Shown: in pieces, positions 1-9,061 of the stretch
Position numbering within the stretch: position 1 is the stretch's first letter
Layout: every line of letters starts with the position of its first letter
Source: Ligula intestinalis
Lineage: Eukaryota > Platyhelminthes > Cestoda > Diphyllobothriidea > Diphyllobothriidae
Length of the DNA stretch: 64,000 nt
Assembly: GCA_036362985.1 (NCBI GenBank)
Contig: JAYGXS010000010.1
Span: 10,860,118 to 10,924,117, forward strand
Reading direction: 5' to 3'
The notes under the pieces: generated by a model
Database searches by the model: none
The model's input: only the letters and a program-made list of their open reading frames with translations
What the model was told of the DNA's origin: nothing
Position numbers and translations under genes: made by a program

Positions 1-24
1 GTCCGGAGCACATCGTATCCCACA
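1..24 (+). repeat. Inverted copy of an LTR-C terminus at the left edge
   Basis: Bases 10-24 read acatcgtatcccaca, the reverse complement of bases 165-179, which are the outer end of the LTR-C 3' LTR. A second LTR end of the same family in the opposite orientation therefore seems to enter from the left edge. Bases 25-164 show no coding sequence that I can identify. Confidence 0.4.
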
Positions 25-164
25 AACTTAAAAACTTTTCAATAAGACGCTGGACAAGTATGTGCTTATATCTGCTAACGACTTTGTTCTTATTTACTGA
101 TTCGTACGAGTTGGGATACTCCTATCTCAGATTCTTGGATAGACCACTTCCAATCCTACACCTC

Positions 165-565
165 TGTGGGATACGATGTAGTCCGATCGGCGATGTAACG
201 TATCCCAACGAATATACGTTAGTGAATAGGATAAGGCATGGAAGGCCATAGTGTCAGGGAGAATTTACTAAGGTGGAACAAGCGTAGAATGTAAGAAACA
301 TGCAAGTGGCTCGCAGATAAGTGCGGTCCAGCCATGAGTGGGTCGGAGTCCAGAGTCGCATTCCGGCAAGTCGATCACCGGGTCTTGAGGTCTGCAACCG
401 AACAGTAGGTCGTCCAGTCCGGGAGTGACCGGGCGTAAACAACTCCCCCGTAGTTTGTGCACTGGGTGTCACCTTGAGAAGTGATTGGCTAGTGAGGCCA
501 GACAAGTCTCGAGCTTGCGTGTAGGCGTCCGAGGAAAGCATGACTAAGAATAAGGAGTCGCTACA
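165..565 (-). repeat. 3' LTR of LTR-C with adjacent polypurine tract
   Basis: On the minus strand the LTR starts TGTAGCGACTCC and ends near CATCGTATCCCACA, giving the usual TG...CA form and about 401 bp. Immediately outside its start (566-582, plus strand atactccccctctcagg) the minus strand reads CCTGAGAGGGGGAGTAT, a good polypurine tract for plus-strand priming. Boundaries were set by comparison with the 1623-1797 copy. Confidence 0.65.
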
Positions 566-800
566 ATACTCCCCCTCTCAGGAGAACGGAGTTCAAAAAT
601 GTTAATGGGAGGATAATGTGGGTATGTTAAGGGTAGAGTACAAATCGGTAACGGTCTCAAAAACTCGCACCAAATAGATAAGAGTAGAAAATGAAGTAAA
701 AATTATCAATATAACAAAGTTGTGGATAGATAAATGTATAGCAAAAGTTTACTACGTGACAAAAAAATGTTAACCGATTGTGTAATGTTTACTATGTATG

Positions 801-1050
801 CCAGTAAGTCGGCCAGTTAGAAGGATAAAATTGTGTTGGACTGATTGCTTAATGGGTGCAGTAAGTCCGGCAAGTTGGTAGGAGGAGAGTGTGTATCGCC
901 AAAGAAAGTCAGTAAGTCGGCGCGTTGGTGGGAGTAAATAATGTCCTTGAATAATTCCGTCATCATATACCAGTAAGTCGGCACGTAGGTATGAGAAAAG
1001 GACATCCTGCAATGTAACCCAGTAAGTCGGAACGTTGGTAGGAGAAAGTG
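801..1050. repeat. Degenerate tandem array in the LTR-C interior
   Basis: Five units begin with cagtaagtcgg or a close variant at about 802, 859, 910, 971 and 1020. Each continues with a core like cacgttggtaggag and a purine-rich tail. Spacing alternates between about 49-51 and 57-61 bases. No open frame follows the repeat. Its role is unknown; it could be a packaging or structural element or simple slippage. Confidence 0.6.
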
Positions 1051-1499
1051 AGTGTTTCAAACACAAGGTATCTCAGTGAAAACTGAGTCAGGCGAATTTG
1101 TCAATGAAGTAGACGCACTGTCGTCCAGACACAGAATTGAGAAAGAGCTAAATGTCTAAACTTTGTAAATGTTGTGATGGGTGCACCATTGCATGTTGAA
1201 TGCATCAGTAAAAAGAGAATACTCACGGATGATGGGGTGAAATGGGTTGAGGGTTTCCAATTCGCTTCATGACAGATTGTCGATAAATGCATCCTCCATA
1301 TAGTGGTCACGAAAAATAACACAGGAGGCTGCAGCTGAAGTCGAAGGAGGACTGGGAATAGTAAAGTGAAGGCAGCCACGTCAGAAAAGGAAAATTGGTC
1401 TCCTCTCGCGGATCATCAGTGTAAGAGATGGAGAGTGGTAATTTTTATTAGGTAAATGAAATTGAAGGCGCGATGAAGAAAATCGGGTCACCATTGAGA

Positions 1500-1622
1500 T
1501 AGACGAGCGTTGGAGTCGATAGTGTAGGATATTGAGAACGTCGGAGTCGACAGTGTCGGGTATTGTGAACGTCGGAGTCGACAATGTAGAATGTGGAGTT
1601 AATTGAACGTCGGGGTCAACAA
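1500..1622 (-). repeat. Tandem array of primer-binding-site-like motifs beside the LTR
   Basis: On the minus strand the base next to the LTR end (CCTACA) begins TTGTTGACCCCGACGTTC, which resembles the tRNA-complementary PBS of gypsy elements (TTGGTGACcCCGACGTG type). The same motif recurs three more times at intervals of about 32-38 bases (TTGTCGACTCCGACGTTC, CTGTCGACTCCGACGTTC, CTATCGACTCCAACGCTC). Each is preceded by a CTACA- or GACA-like remnant of the LTR end. The repeat unit is therefore LTR-end plus PBS. Confidence 0.6.
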
Positions 1623-1811
1623 TGTAGGATACGATGTGGTCCGATCGGATGATAGGCGATCTAACGTATCCCAACGAATATAAGGCATGGAAGGCTATAG
1701 TGTCAGGGAGACTTAAAAAGGTGGAACAAGCGTAGAATGTAAGTAACATGCAAGTGACTCCCAGATAAGTGCAGTCCAGCCATGAGTGGGCCGGAGTGAT
1801 TGGTGCGGTGA

Positions 1812-1960
1812 TTGGAATTTTTTCGATTTTTTCCATTCGCCAAGCATGTATGTCAGAAATGCCATAAGCGAGGGCATAAGAAAGACCGATGTCCGACCGC
1901 CCAACTCGGCAAATCAAGAGTAGGCGGCAGGAAGACGAGAAGTTCAAAACACCTTCATCT
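1812..1960 (+). pseudogene. Gypsy-1 gag remnant: CCHC zinc knuckle
   Basis: The frame through 1851-1892 encodes CQKCHKRGHKKDRC, an exact C-X2-C-X4-H-X4-C nucleocapsid knuckle that binds RNA during packaging. A basic tail follows. The N-terminal capsid part is missing because the sequence changes to LTR-C upstream of about 1798. No ATG start can be assigned. Confidence 0.8.
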
Positions 1961-2019
1961 TACTCTGGCCTTAAGTCTCACTCTATTCTATTCACCTTCA
2001 AAACTGAATTTGAGGCACG

Positions 2020-2290
2020 GAGAAAGTTCACCTCCAGCTCGATACAGCATCAGACATCAGCTTCATCTCCAAATGCACTTGGCACACGATTGGACGGCCC
2101 CCATGATCACATCGGGCAAAAGGCTATGAAAATTTCTGGAGGATTTCTCCGGCTCATGGGTGAGCTTGAATGTGACGTTTTTTAGATGCCACTCAATTCA
2201 AAGGAACAGGCTACCTAACCAACCGTCCGAAGCTTGACTTAATCGGCCTTGACTGGATCGAGGAATTCGGTCTCCTGGAACTGCCACACA
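2020..2290 (+). pseudogene. Gypsy-1 retropepsin remnant
   Basis: In frame 1, bases 2038-2094 read LDTASDISFISKCTWHTIGRP, the aspartic protease active-site region with a DTA variant of the catalytic triad (gat aca gca at 2041-2049). The downstream frames give FLRLMGELECDV, then GTGYLTNRPKLDLIGLDWI, the region linking protease to reverse transcriptase in this clade. Frame changes between these blocks and a TGA just after the active site break the gene. Confidence 0.75.
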
Positions 2291-2297
2291 ACCGCAT

Positions 2298-3110
2298 TTG
2301 CAGAATGTGCAGTTAACTTGGCCGAGTCTTGCCAAATCGACTCAACTGGCGGCAAAACTGATGTCAACTCTGCAGGCAAAATTTGCTCCAGTTTTTCGAG
2401 ATGGTCTTCGCTGCTGCAACAAGATGCAGGTCATTCTTCGCCTTCAACCTAATGCAAAGTCTGTCTTCAGACCCAAAATACCAGTTCCTTATGCTGCACT
2501 TACTGCGGTTGACCAAGAACTTGATCTTCTGCAACGAGATGGTGTTCTTCAACCAGTCAATTACTCTGCATGGGCCGCTCCAATCGTGTCAAGAAAACCA
2601 CAGGTAAAGTCCGAATTTGTCCTGATTTTCCCACTGGTCTCAATGCTGCTCTGGATACACATCAGTACCCTTTGCCCATGCCTAAACATCTTTATGCTAA
2701 GCTGAATGGTGGAACTTTTTTCGCTAAGCTGGATTTATCCTATGAATACCTAAAATCGAGGTTGACGAAGTCTCTCGGGAGCTTCTAACCATCAGCACCC
2801 ATCGTGGTCTGTTCCAGTACACCTGTCTGCCATTCAGAGTTAACACTGCTCCCGCCATCTTCCAGCAAACCATAGACACCATGTTGACGAACAGTGAAGG
2901 AGCCGCTGCTTATCTGGATGATATCATCGTCACTGGGACAAATCCAGATGAACTATTGCAACGCCTGGAGACGGTACTCAGCCGGATTCAAGACTATGGT
3001 TTCGGTGTAGGTCTGGAGAAGTGCAATTGTTTCATTCCTTCTGTGAAATATCTCGGGTTCATAATAGACCAAGACGGTCGTCGCCCGGATCCGGACACCA
3101 TCGACGCCAT
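2298..3110 (+). pseudogene. Gypsy-1 reverse transcriptase, first part
   Basis: The polymerase would copy element RNA into cDNA in the virus-like particle. Blocks in order are FRPKIPVPYAAL, LLQRDGVLQPV and YSAWAAPIV (about 2470-2590), then in another frame ICPDFPTGLNAALDTHQYPLP and LNGGTFFAKLDLS (2613-2740), then THRGLFQYTCLPF and the catalytic YLDD at 2911-2922, ending KYLGFIIDQDGRRPDP. Frameshifts lie near 2590 and 2750. Reading stops at 3110, where a solo LTR is inserted, and resumes at 3537 with KQMPSPKDV. Confidence 0.9.
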
Positions 3111-3536
3111 TATCGCAGGGGGTTAAGTGAATCTAACCGTGCAACTGCGATCTTCAGACCATGGTTACTTAGTGCTGAGGAGAGAAGTCGGTGAAGGCCA
3201 GAGTAGTAGGAAGAGTTTATTGTGTACACAACGGAATAGGAGAATAGATTGACTTGGGAGAGATATGGCCGATCAGTAGGTTGACCGGGCCCAAGTCAGG
3301 TCTGAGAGTAGTCAGGCCAGAAGACAGAGAGAGGGAGATCTTTCATTGGCTAGGTCGGCCTGGAGATTTTGGGCAGAGAGGCAACTTGCGTTGGGCACGC
3401 GTGCAAGCTCCTCATTCGTCGCCTCATAGATGCGAGAGCTATGATTGGCTGATCAAGACGCCGAGAAAGCACATCGGTGAGCGTTTGCGAAAGCGCACTT
3501 CGACGCGAGCTAGTCAGGCAGGCACGACCTGCTACA
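3111..3536 (-). repeat. Solo LTR of the LTR-A family inside gypsy-1 RT
   Basis: This 426-bp block on the minus strand starts TGTAGCAGGTCG and ends CCCCCTGCGATA. It is flanked by CCAT on both sides (3107-3110 and 3537-3540). Removing the block and one CCAT restores the gypsy reading DAIKQMPSPKDV, so the borders are exact. It matches the paired LTRs at 55274-55707 and 56417-56850. A solo LTR usually arises by recombination between the two LTRs of a full insertion. Confidence 0.88.
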
Positions 3537-3675
3537 CCATCAAACAGATGCCATCACCAAAGGACGTAAATTCTTTGTGCGCTTTCTTGGGTCTCATGAG
3601 TCACTAACTACAGCTTGTTCCTTCCGGACATGCACCGCCTTCGTCATTCGATGAATGAACTGCGCTAGAAAGATG
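3537..3675 (+). pseudogene. Gypsy-1 RT thumb / connection segment
   Basis: The frame resumes with KQMPSPKDVNSLCAFLGLMSHY, then in another frame LFLPDMHRLRHSMNELR, a stop, and KDVKW. This is the conserved segment after the palm domain that precedes the tethered RNase H domain. The sequence is lost at about 3675 where an unrelated block begins, and continues at about 3972. Confidence 0.75.
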
Positions 3676-3971
3676 TCAAGTGGTTCTTGCTACGTAGGCC
3701 CGCACTTGATGTCGGGACAGTTCGCGCAAGGCAATTGCGATCGTTGACGCGCGTGCCCCCTTCTTTATTATCACTGGTTATCTTTCAGCCAATGACGTTT
3801 AAGCCCCACCCTAAATCCCTTTGGTTAACATGACTGACACACAAAACTGTTTACTTGTCCATCAACACACCTCCTGCTTACGGAGAACCTTTTGTTTGGC
3901 CAATACAACATTCTGCCTACAGGCTGCCTTCTGTTTTGAATGCATAATGGTCCTGTTCACGAGAGAGTCAA
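3676..3971. repeat. Unidentified ~296-bp insert in gypsy-1
   Basis: The gypsy protein goes from KDVKW (ending about 3675) to AFEGVKQMLSSDL (from about 3972), so the block between is foreign or a replacement. It contains a GC-rich start with gcgcaaggcaattgcgatcgttgacgcgcg-like sequence and no long open frame. It could be read as TG...CA (tgctacg...gagtca), but I see no clear target duplication, so the class is open. Confidence 0.45.
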
Positions 3972-4760
3972 CAAGCTTTCGAAGGAGTGAAACAAATGCT
4001 GAGCTCTGACTTGCCGCTCACGCACTTCAACCCTACTCTGAAGATTGTCATTGCAGCGGACGCATCCAACTATGGAATTGGCGCCGCGATTCACGTTTTC
4101 CCCGAGCACACGAAGAAGGCTATCTGGCATGCAGCAAGATCACTAAGGTTTGCTGAATGCAACTACGGACAGATCGAGAAGGAAGCCCTGGCTATCATCT
4201 TCGCCGTGAAAAGTTTCACAAGATGCTTTATCGGCGTCATTTCACCCTTCTCACGGACCACAAGCCTCTTCCAGCTATTTTGGGCTCGAAGAAGGGCACT
4301 CCTGTGTTCTCGGTAAATCGCCTTCAGTGCTAGGCAAGAATGCTGTTGGGCCACGACTTCAACATCCGGTATCAGTCTACAACAAACATTGGCCAGGCAG
4401 ATGCACTTTCGCTTCTAATCAACTCACGGACTAAAGAGCCTGAGGACACAGGCTGTGGACCTCGGACTCAACGGAGACGGACATGATGACTATTTTTGGA
4501 TTCCATCCGGACACTCCCTATCACGTTTTAGGAAGTCTGAAACGCAACCCAACAGGATCCACTGTTGAGACAGGTCATCAAGTACCACCACAGCCAGTGG
4601 CCCGCAAAAGCTTCTGGAGAATTGCAGCAGTTCCACCAAAGACAAAATTCTCTGTTCACCGTTAACGATTGTATCCTGTTCTACGATCGTGTCGTGGTTC
4701 CACAGCGGCTAAAAGCCTGAGTCTTTAAACAGTTCCACACCGGGCATCCAGGCATCAACC
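3972..4760 (+). pseudogene. Gypsy-1 RNase H and following linker
   Basis: RNase H removes the RNA strand of the hybrid. Visible blocks are VIAADASNYGIGAAI, AIWHAARSL, ECNYGQIEKEALAIIFAVK (about 4049-4215), then after a frameshift RRHFTLLTDHKPLPAI, GHDFNIRYQSTTNIGQADALS (about 4225-4410). Further down come VIKYH and SQWP motifs and a QFHTGHPGINRMK block near 4730-4770, the start of the integrase zinc finger region. The integrase core is absent. Confidence 0.82.
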
Positions 4761-5039
4761 GCATGAAGGTTTTCGCTCGCTAGAGATTCGGGTCGACTCA
4801 GATATTCAGGTGTGCCACGCCAATCATTTGAAACACACTGGCTCTACTGAAGGGCCACATGCAAGTCCAACCTTATCACTGGAACTACCACTGGACACTG
4901 AAACCAAGACAAGAACTCACAGCTCCAACAGCAAGCCGATCTCTCGAAGTCTCCAGATGATCTGGCTAAAAAAGGACGCAAACAGTCCCAATGCAGGTGA
5001 ACCCGTCTCAAATCTTACGATTCAGCTCAAACTGGGGAG

Positions 5040-5500
5040 TGTTAGGGCCCAACTAAACTGCGAGTGCACGCTGCCCTGACAAGTCGTTCGTACGCCAGAC
5101 GACCGGTCCGCCCACACAAAGTGCATGTAATGACGCGCGTAGCTGCCCCCAAGCTTAGTACTCTTACAAGCCAGCTGCATGAGTCGCAAAGCCAATGAAG
5201 TCACCCTTACTTGAGCCCATGCTCTGATTGGACATGGCTTGTTCACGCATTCGTTTGCCTTAAGTATGATGTACTAGGTTTGCTCAAAGACTTCTACATT
5301 TACGCTCTTCTTGCTGCCTTCTTCCTTGGGGACTCACACAGGATGTAACCTAGAGGGCGATATCGCAGCTTTGGCCACATTTACAACATTACAAAAGTCT
5401 GACATATGCTGCGGTAATCAGGCCGGGTGTGACACGCACATACATTTCGTTCACATTTTCATTCATCATGCTCGTGTACATCGCAGGAAACATTTACACT
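5040..5500 (+). repeat. Gypsy-1 3' LTR with polypurine tract
   Basis: The purine run aactggggag (5030-5039) is followed by TGTTAGGGCCC, a typical LTR start. The right end is not certain because no second copy is present; the LTR-like sequence runs to roughly 5450-5520. No gene is visible in it. Confidence 0.55.
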
Positions 5501-5618
5501 GTTTTGCCATTGCTTAAAGGTGGTTGAGAAAAGGGAGCGCAGTTGATGCGGCGAAAGTCCCTCACTTATTCACGCGCAATCTTTCCCTGCTGTGCCTACT
5601 CCGTGACATATCGAGGAG

Positions 5619-6099
5619 TTCAGAACACAATTTTGGCGAGCGAACGCTTTCAGTAACTTCTCATCAGGCCAGACAGTTACAAAGGAGGTTTAAATTTAAA
5701 AATCGATAGTTTGTCTTTCGTTACATGCAGGGTCCAATCAGAGCGCGGAAATGTGCCGCCAGTTAGGTAATTGTTGGCCATGCCAAGTTGGGGCTTGCAC
5801 GAGATTCTTTTGTGCACACAAAACCGGTTTCCTCAATCGGATTGCGGTTGCTTCTGCTGTTGCCAGCAGGCGTTGACCCAGGGACTTGGGTAGTTTGGTG
5901 GGACCTTGTAAATTACTTTAAAGGCCCCAACTTGGCATGGCCAACGATTACCTAACTGGCTGCACATTTCCGCGCTCTGATTGGACCCTGCATTTAAATA
6001 AAGGAACAATGTCGATTTTTTAATTTAAACCTCTTTTGTAACTGTTTGGCCTGATGAGAAGTTACTGAAAGCGTTCGCGCGCCAAAATTGTGTTCTGAA
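5619..6099. repeat. Foldback palindrome 1 with a Penelope fragment in its loop
   Basis: The left arm (5619-5794) is nearly the exact reverse complement of the right arm (5934-6099), with a 139-base loop. Shared blocks include ttcagaacacaattttggcg, aacgctttcagtaacttctc, gggtccaatcagagcgcgga and ggccatgccaagttgggg. The loop encodes, on the minus strand, KVPPNYPSP followed in another frame by sequence like the end of a Penelope GIY-YIG domain (compare 16579-16938). The arms therefore look like inverted terminal sequence of a Penelope-like element. Confidence 0.8.
6045..6086 (+). ncRNA. Hammerhead-ribozyme-like motif (right arm; mirrored in left arm)
   Basis: The sequence has TTTGGC, then CTGATGA (6051-6057), nine bases, GAAA (6067-6070), a short GCGTTCGC hairpin, then GCCAAA, which pairs with TTTGGC. 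The left arm carries the same motif on the minus strand (about 5633-5672), with GCGTTCGCTC giving an A-U closing pair and a CUC site before GCCA. These are the conserved core and stem I/III of a type I hammerhead. Stem II (GAAGTTACT) pairs poorly, so self-cleavage is uncertain. Hammerheads are known in Penelope-like elements. Confidence 0.35.
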
Positions 6100-6109
6100 T
6101 ATCGAGGAG

Positions 6110-6475
6110 TGTTTAGGCTAATAAGGTTAGCCCTAACGGTTGCGATCTTCCAGGCCTAGTTCCTTAGGAGAGGAGAGAAATCTTGGGAAAGCTTGATTGT
6201 TAAGAAAAGTGTATTCTGTACAGAATAAGTAGGAGAATAGGCAGTAGGAAATTGACTAGCAGACGACCGCACAACCGCAAACAATGGACGGCGTCTGAAG
6301 TGGGGTCTGCTCGGCAGTCGTTACATGAGGTTCTATGTAAGTCGGCCTGTGATCGGCTGTTACAGAGGCAGGAATCAGCCAGCGTCACGAAACTGCACTT
6401 CGACTTGAGCTATTCATGACATGCATTCACAAATGCACTTTGTATTGGGCTAGTCACTGCAGACACGCAGTGAAA
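6110..6475 (-). repeat. LTR relic related to LTR-A / LTR-B
   Basis: The block resembles the minus-strand LTRs at 55274 and 56417: a gcgatcttcca(g)g start, a ccttaggagaggagag segment, and the block ttctgtacagaataagtaggagaat near 6214-6242. The last block is also present, inverted, in the LTR at 9062-9548 (9402-9432). Borders are approximate and no target duplication was found. Confidence 0.5.
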
Positions 6476-7105
6476 CCCCTCGTTTTCGACGTTCGAAAGG
6501 CCCGGTAAGTTCAGCGGACGAGCTCGCAAGGTCGGCTGCCTCAAAACAACCGTTTAATTAATGGTCAGTTTTTAACCACCGGCACTCCAACTCATTAAGA
6601 TGCAATGGAAAAAACACAAACACTTAACTGACACCCTGCCCCCAGTCATAGGTTAGTCAAAATTCATCCCCTCGCGGATTGGCATGCCTAGGCAACCTTG
6701 TGGCAGCCTGAATTTGGTAGTGCTGCGCATATTCACTCCCTTCTCATCTGCCAAACCGTTGTCTAGTCGTGTTTCTAGCGCTGACTCATCCTCTTACTTC
6801 TGCATGCTCTTGCACTTTTGCGATCCCGCTCTCACCTCGCGTACGCCGAGGCTAATCAATTCCTCGCGAACTCTGACGCTTATACCTCCACCCTTTCCTG
6901 ATTGGCTGATGACTAGACGGCATCGCTAAACCCGCGGACATAGACACTTTTACACCTACGCAGCTGGACTTGCCGACAATTATTACGGTTGTGCTCGTTT
7001 CTTCAATATTATCCCTTGCAAAACTTTTGCACGTTATGTCCTTATTATTTTGGGATAAAACTCGCTAGGAGCTTCGTAAGTTAGTCCGGACGTCGAAATT
7101 CGACA
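6476..7105 (+). repeat. Probable gypsy-2 5' LTR / leader
   Basis: No open frame of note. The right border is supported by TTCGACA at 7099-7105 followed directly by ttggtaacaccgac, a primer-binding-site-like sequence (7106-7119). The left border of the LTR could not be fixed because no 3' LTR of this element survives. Confidence 0.4.
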
Positions 7106-7120
7106 TTGGTAACACCGACT
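7106..7120 (+). promoter_or_regulatory. Gypsy-2 primer-binding site
   Basis: TTGGTAACACCGACT starts with the TGG complementary to a tRNA CCA end, and is similar to the TTGGTGAC...CCGACG sites of LTR-A and LTR-C. It lies just upstream of the gag sequence, as expected for minus-strand priming. Confidence 0.55.
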
Positions 7121-7170
7121 TTCGAACACTTTTGATTCCTTCGTCTCATCATAGCCGGCTCTTCTCAACA

Positions 7171-7892
7171 ATCTGATGAGAACGCACCCTCTCTTCAGGC
7201 CGTTCACTTCACTCTCCCTGCTTTCTGGGATAGTGCACCAGAACTTTACTTTATCCGCATAGAATCTTCCTTTTATTCCGCAAAAATTACAAAGGCGCTG
7301 GATCAATACCACAAAACTCGTGGAAGTTCTTCCGCCTATTGTTATTGCGCAAGTCCAGTCACTTTTGTCCAAACCTCCAACCGATACACCATCCACAACA
7401 CTAAAGGAGGAACTTCTTCTCACGAATTCTGTGTCCGACCGTCAGCGCTACCACCAGCTGATGAAAGAAGAAACTTTTGGCGATAGGAAACCCTCTGAAC
7501 TTCTTCGCAACATGCAATCCTTGTTTGGGGACCGCCAGCTCGATGATAAGTTGTTTGAGGGGATCCTGGCATCCGGTTCCGATGATCTAACGACCTCGAA
7601 GCTGGTGGAAATAACGGACAGGATGATTGAAGTGCAACGCTTTCAACCACCCTGCATTGCCCAAATCTCTGCATCCTTTTCGGCAGTGAACGAGCAGCTT
7701 GTGTGGCAGGTTTCAGCCTTGGCGACCGAGCTGGCCTCTCTGAAACTACAAATTTTCCGCTTTGCCGGCCGTCGTTCATCCAGCCGTAGTCGCTCTCACT
7801 CGCATCCAAGAACAGCTGAGGTGTGCTGGTACCACATGAATTATGAGCCAAAGGCTCGGAAATGTTCTTCTCCCTGTTCCTTCAAGCCTTAA
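7171..7892 (+). pseudogene. Gypsy-2 gag
   Basis: The first part (frame through about 7180-7310) reads VHFTLPAFWDSAPELYFIRIE, the capsid N-terminal signature seen in flatworm gypsy gag proteins (LPPFW...WF...E). After a frameshift near 7320 the frame to 7892 gives VSDRQRYHQLMKEETFGDRKP, SELLRNMQSLFG, DDLTTSKLVEITDRMIEVQ and a CWYHMNYEPKARKCSSPC end. Gag builds the virus-like particle. It is broken by the frameshift but otherwise well preserved. Confidence 0.85.
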
Positions 7893-8200
7893 TCAGGAAA
7901 CTCAACAGCTTGAGAATAGCCGCGACCGTTTTCCCTGGTTCCCCCGGCTCTGTTCGCACCTTCTATGCGTGTGAGAGCATCAGTCGCAGATATTTCTTGG
8001 TAGAAACCCGATCTCAGTTATCGATCGTCCCTCCAAGTCCAGCTGACCGTAAATCTCCCAGTCTTGGTCTTCACCTTCAGGCTGCAAACTGTTCCCCATC
8101 CCAACTTTTGGCAGCCGGTACCTCACCCTAGACATTGGACTTCGAAGATCATTTTCCTGGATTTTTCTTATCGCCGATGTTCCCCACGCCATTCTTGGGT
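7893..8200 (+). pseudogene. Gypsy-2 protease with a destroyed active site
   Basis: The block RYFLVETRSQLSIVPPS (about 7990-8040) is the retropepsin active-site region, but the catalytic Asp-Thr-Gly has become Glu-Thr-Arg. Later blocks in other frames are TFGSRYLTLDIGLRRSFSWIF and ADVPHAILGSDFLSEFDLLV. The fold is recognisable, but the enzyme would be inactive and the frame is broken. Confidence 0.8.
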
Positions 8201-9061
8201 CAGACTTTCTGTCCGAATTCGACCTTTTGGTTGACTGTCACCGTTCTCTTCTTGTTGACCGCCTCACTAGTCTTTTCCTTCACAGCCGGTCTCCATTTAC
8301 GAACTCTTGCCATTTGTCTGTCCTCGATACAGATATTGCCTGTCCTTTCCAGGAGTTACTTCGCAAGTCCCCCAACATTATTAACTCCCAGTTTCACACT
8401 GGTGATGTTCAGCATGATATCGTACACGATATCAGCACCACAGGCCCTCCTGTGTTTGCTCGGCCCGTTTGCAGGCCGCGAAGGCGGAATTCGAACACAT
8501 GATGCAACTCGGCATTATGCGACCGTCCGACAGTTCCTGAGCTTCCCCTCTTCACGTGGTGCCCAAGACTAAATCCAGCGACTGGAGACCCTGTGGCGAC
8601 TATCGTGCGCTCAAAAATTGCACGGTTCCCGATCGGTATCCCGTGCCTCATCTTTAGGATTTTGCTGGAGCCCTCTTCGGCAAACCGGTTTTCTCGAAGA
8701 TAGACCTGGTACGTGCCTTTCATCAGATTCCGGTCGCACCTGAGGACATTCCAAAGACTGCCGTTACCACTACATTCGGCCTTTTCGAGTTCATCTGCAT
8801 GCCCTTTGGCCTACGCAATGCTGCTCAAACGTTTCAGAGGTTCATTGACCGTGTTTTAAGATGCTTGCCATTCGTCTATGCCTACATTGATGACCTCTTG
8901 GTGGATAATCGGACTGCTGAAGAACATGTGGACCATCTAACCCAGATCTTCGACCTATTTGAGAAGTTTGGCGTTAAACTCAATCCCTCAAAGTGTGTGT
9001 TTGGTGTGCCGTCTCTTGAATTTCTTGGCCACCTTGTCAGCTCCGAAGGTTTGCATCCCCT
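8200..9061 (+). pseudogene. Gypsy-2 reverse transcriptase, first part
   Basis: Blocks in order: LSVLDTDIACPFQELL, GPPVFARPVC, then after frame changes [42 protein letters not shown] and the long frame 8799-9061 with [20 protein letters not shown], the catalytic YIDD at 8883-8894, [11 protein letters not shown] and [14 protein letters not shown]. At 9061 the frame runs into an inserted LTR and continues at 9553 with PSKFEAIRDFPPP. Confidence 0.9.

Larger units (their letters stand above)
165..1797 (-). mobile_element. LTR-C: non-coding (LARD/TRIM-like) LTR retrotransposon, 5' LTR truncated
   Basis: Read on the minus strand, the element has a partial 5' LTR (1623-1797), an internal region (566-1622) and a complete 3' LTR (165-565). 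The two LTR copies align from 165/1623 onward. The copy next to the gypsy element stops at about 1797, so the element was truncated there. No gag or pol similarity appears in the internal region. Bases 1230-1380 match the interior of the younger LTR-A element at about 56250-56375: shared blocks are tcgcttca(t/c)gaca, ggtcac and acacaggag. Both are therefore related families that depend on proteins supplied elsewhere. I infer the non-autonomous class from the absence of coding sequence. Confidence 0.7.
1798..5500 (+). mobile_element. Gypsy-1: decayed Ty3/gypsy retrotransposon
   Basis: Gag zinc knuckle, retropepsin, reverse transcriptase, RNase H and a 3' LTR occur in the order expected for Ty3/gypsy, all on the plus strand. 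The element lacks its 5' LTR and most of gag, is broken by several frameshifts and stops, and has lost nearly all of its integrase between about 4760 and 5030. Two foreign inserts interrupt it: a solo LTR at 3111-3536 and an unidentified block at about 3676-3971. It is clearly dead and serves as a clock for what landed in it. Confidence 0.88.

Noticed and set aside
797..1050. Repeat array considered as CRISPR
   Set aside because: Units are degenerate, spacers are not unique or of equal size, and the genome is eukaryotic.
7034..7423. 129-codon minus-strand frame
   Set aside because: It lies antisense to the gypsy-2 gag, whose plus-strand blocks are clear.
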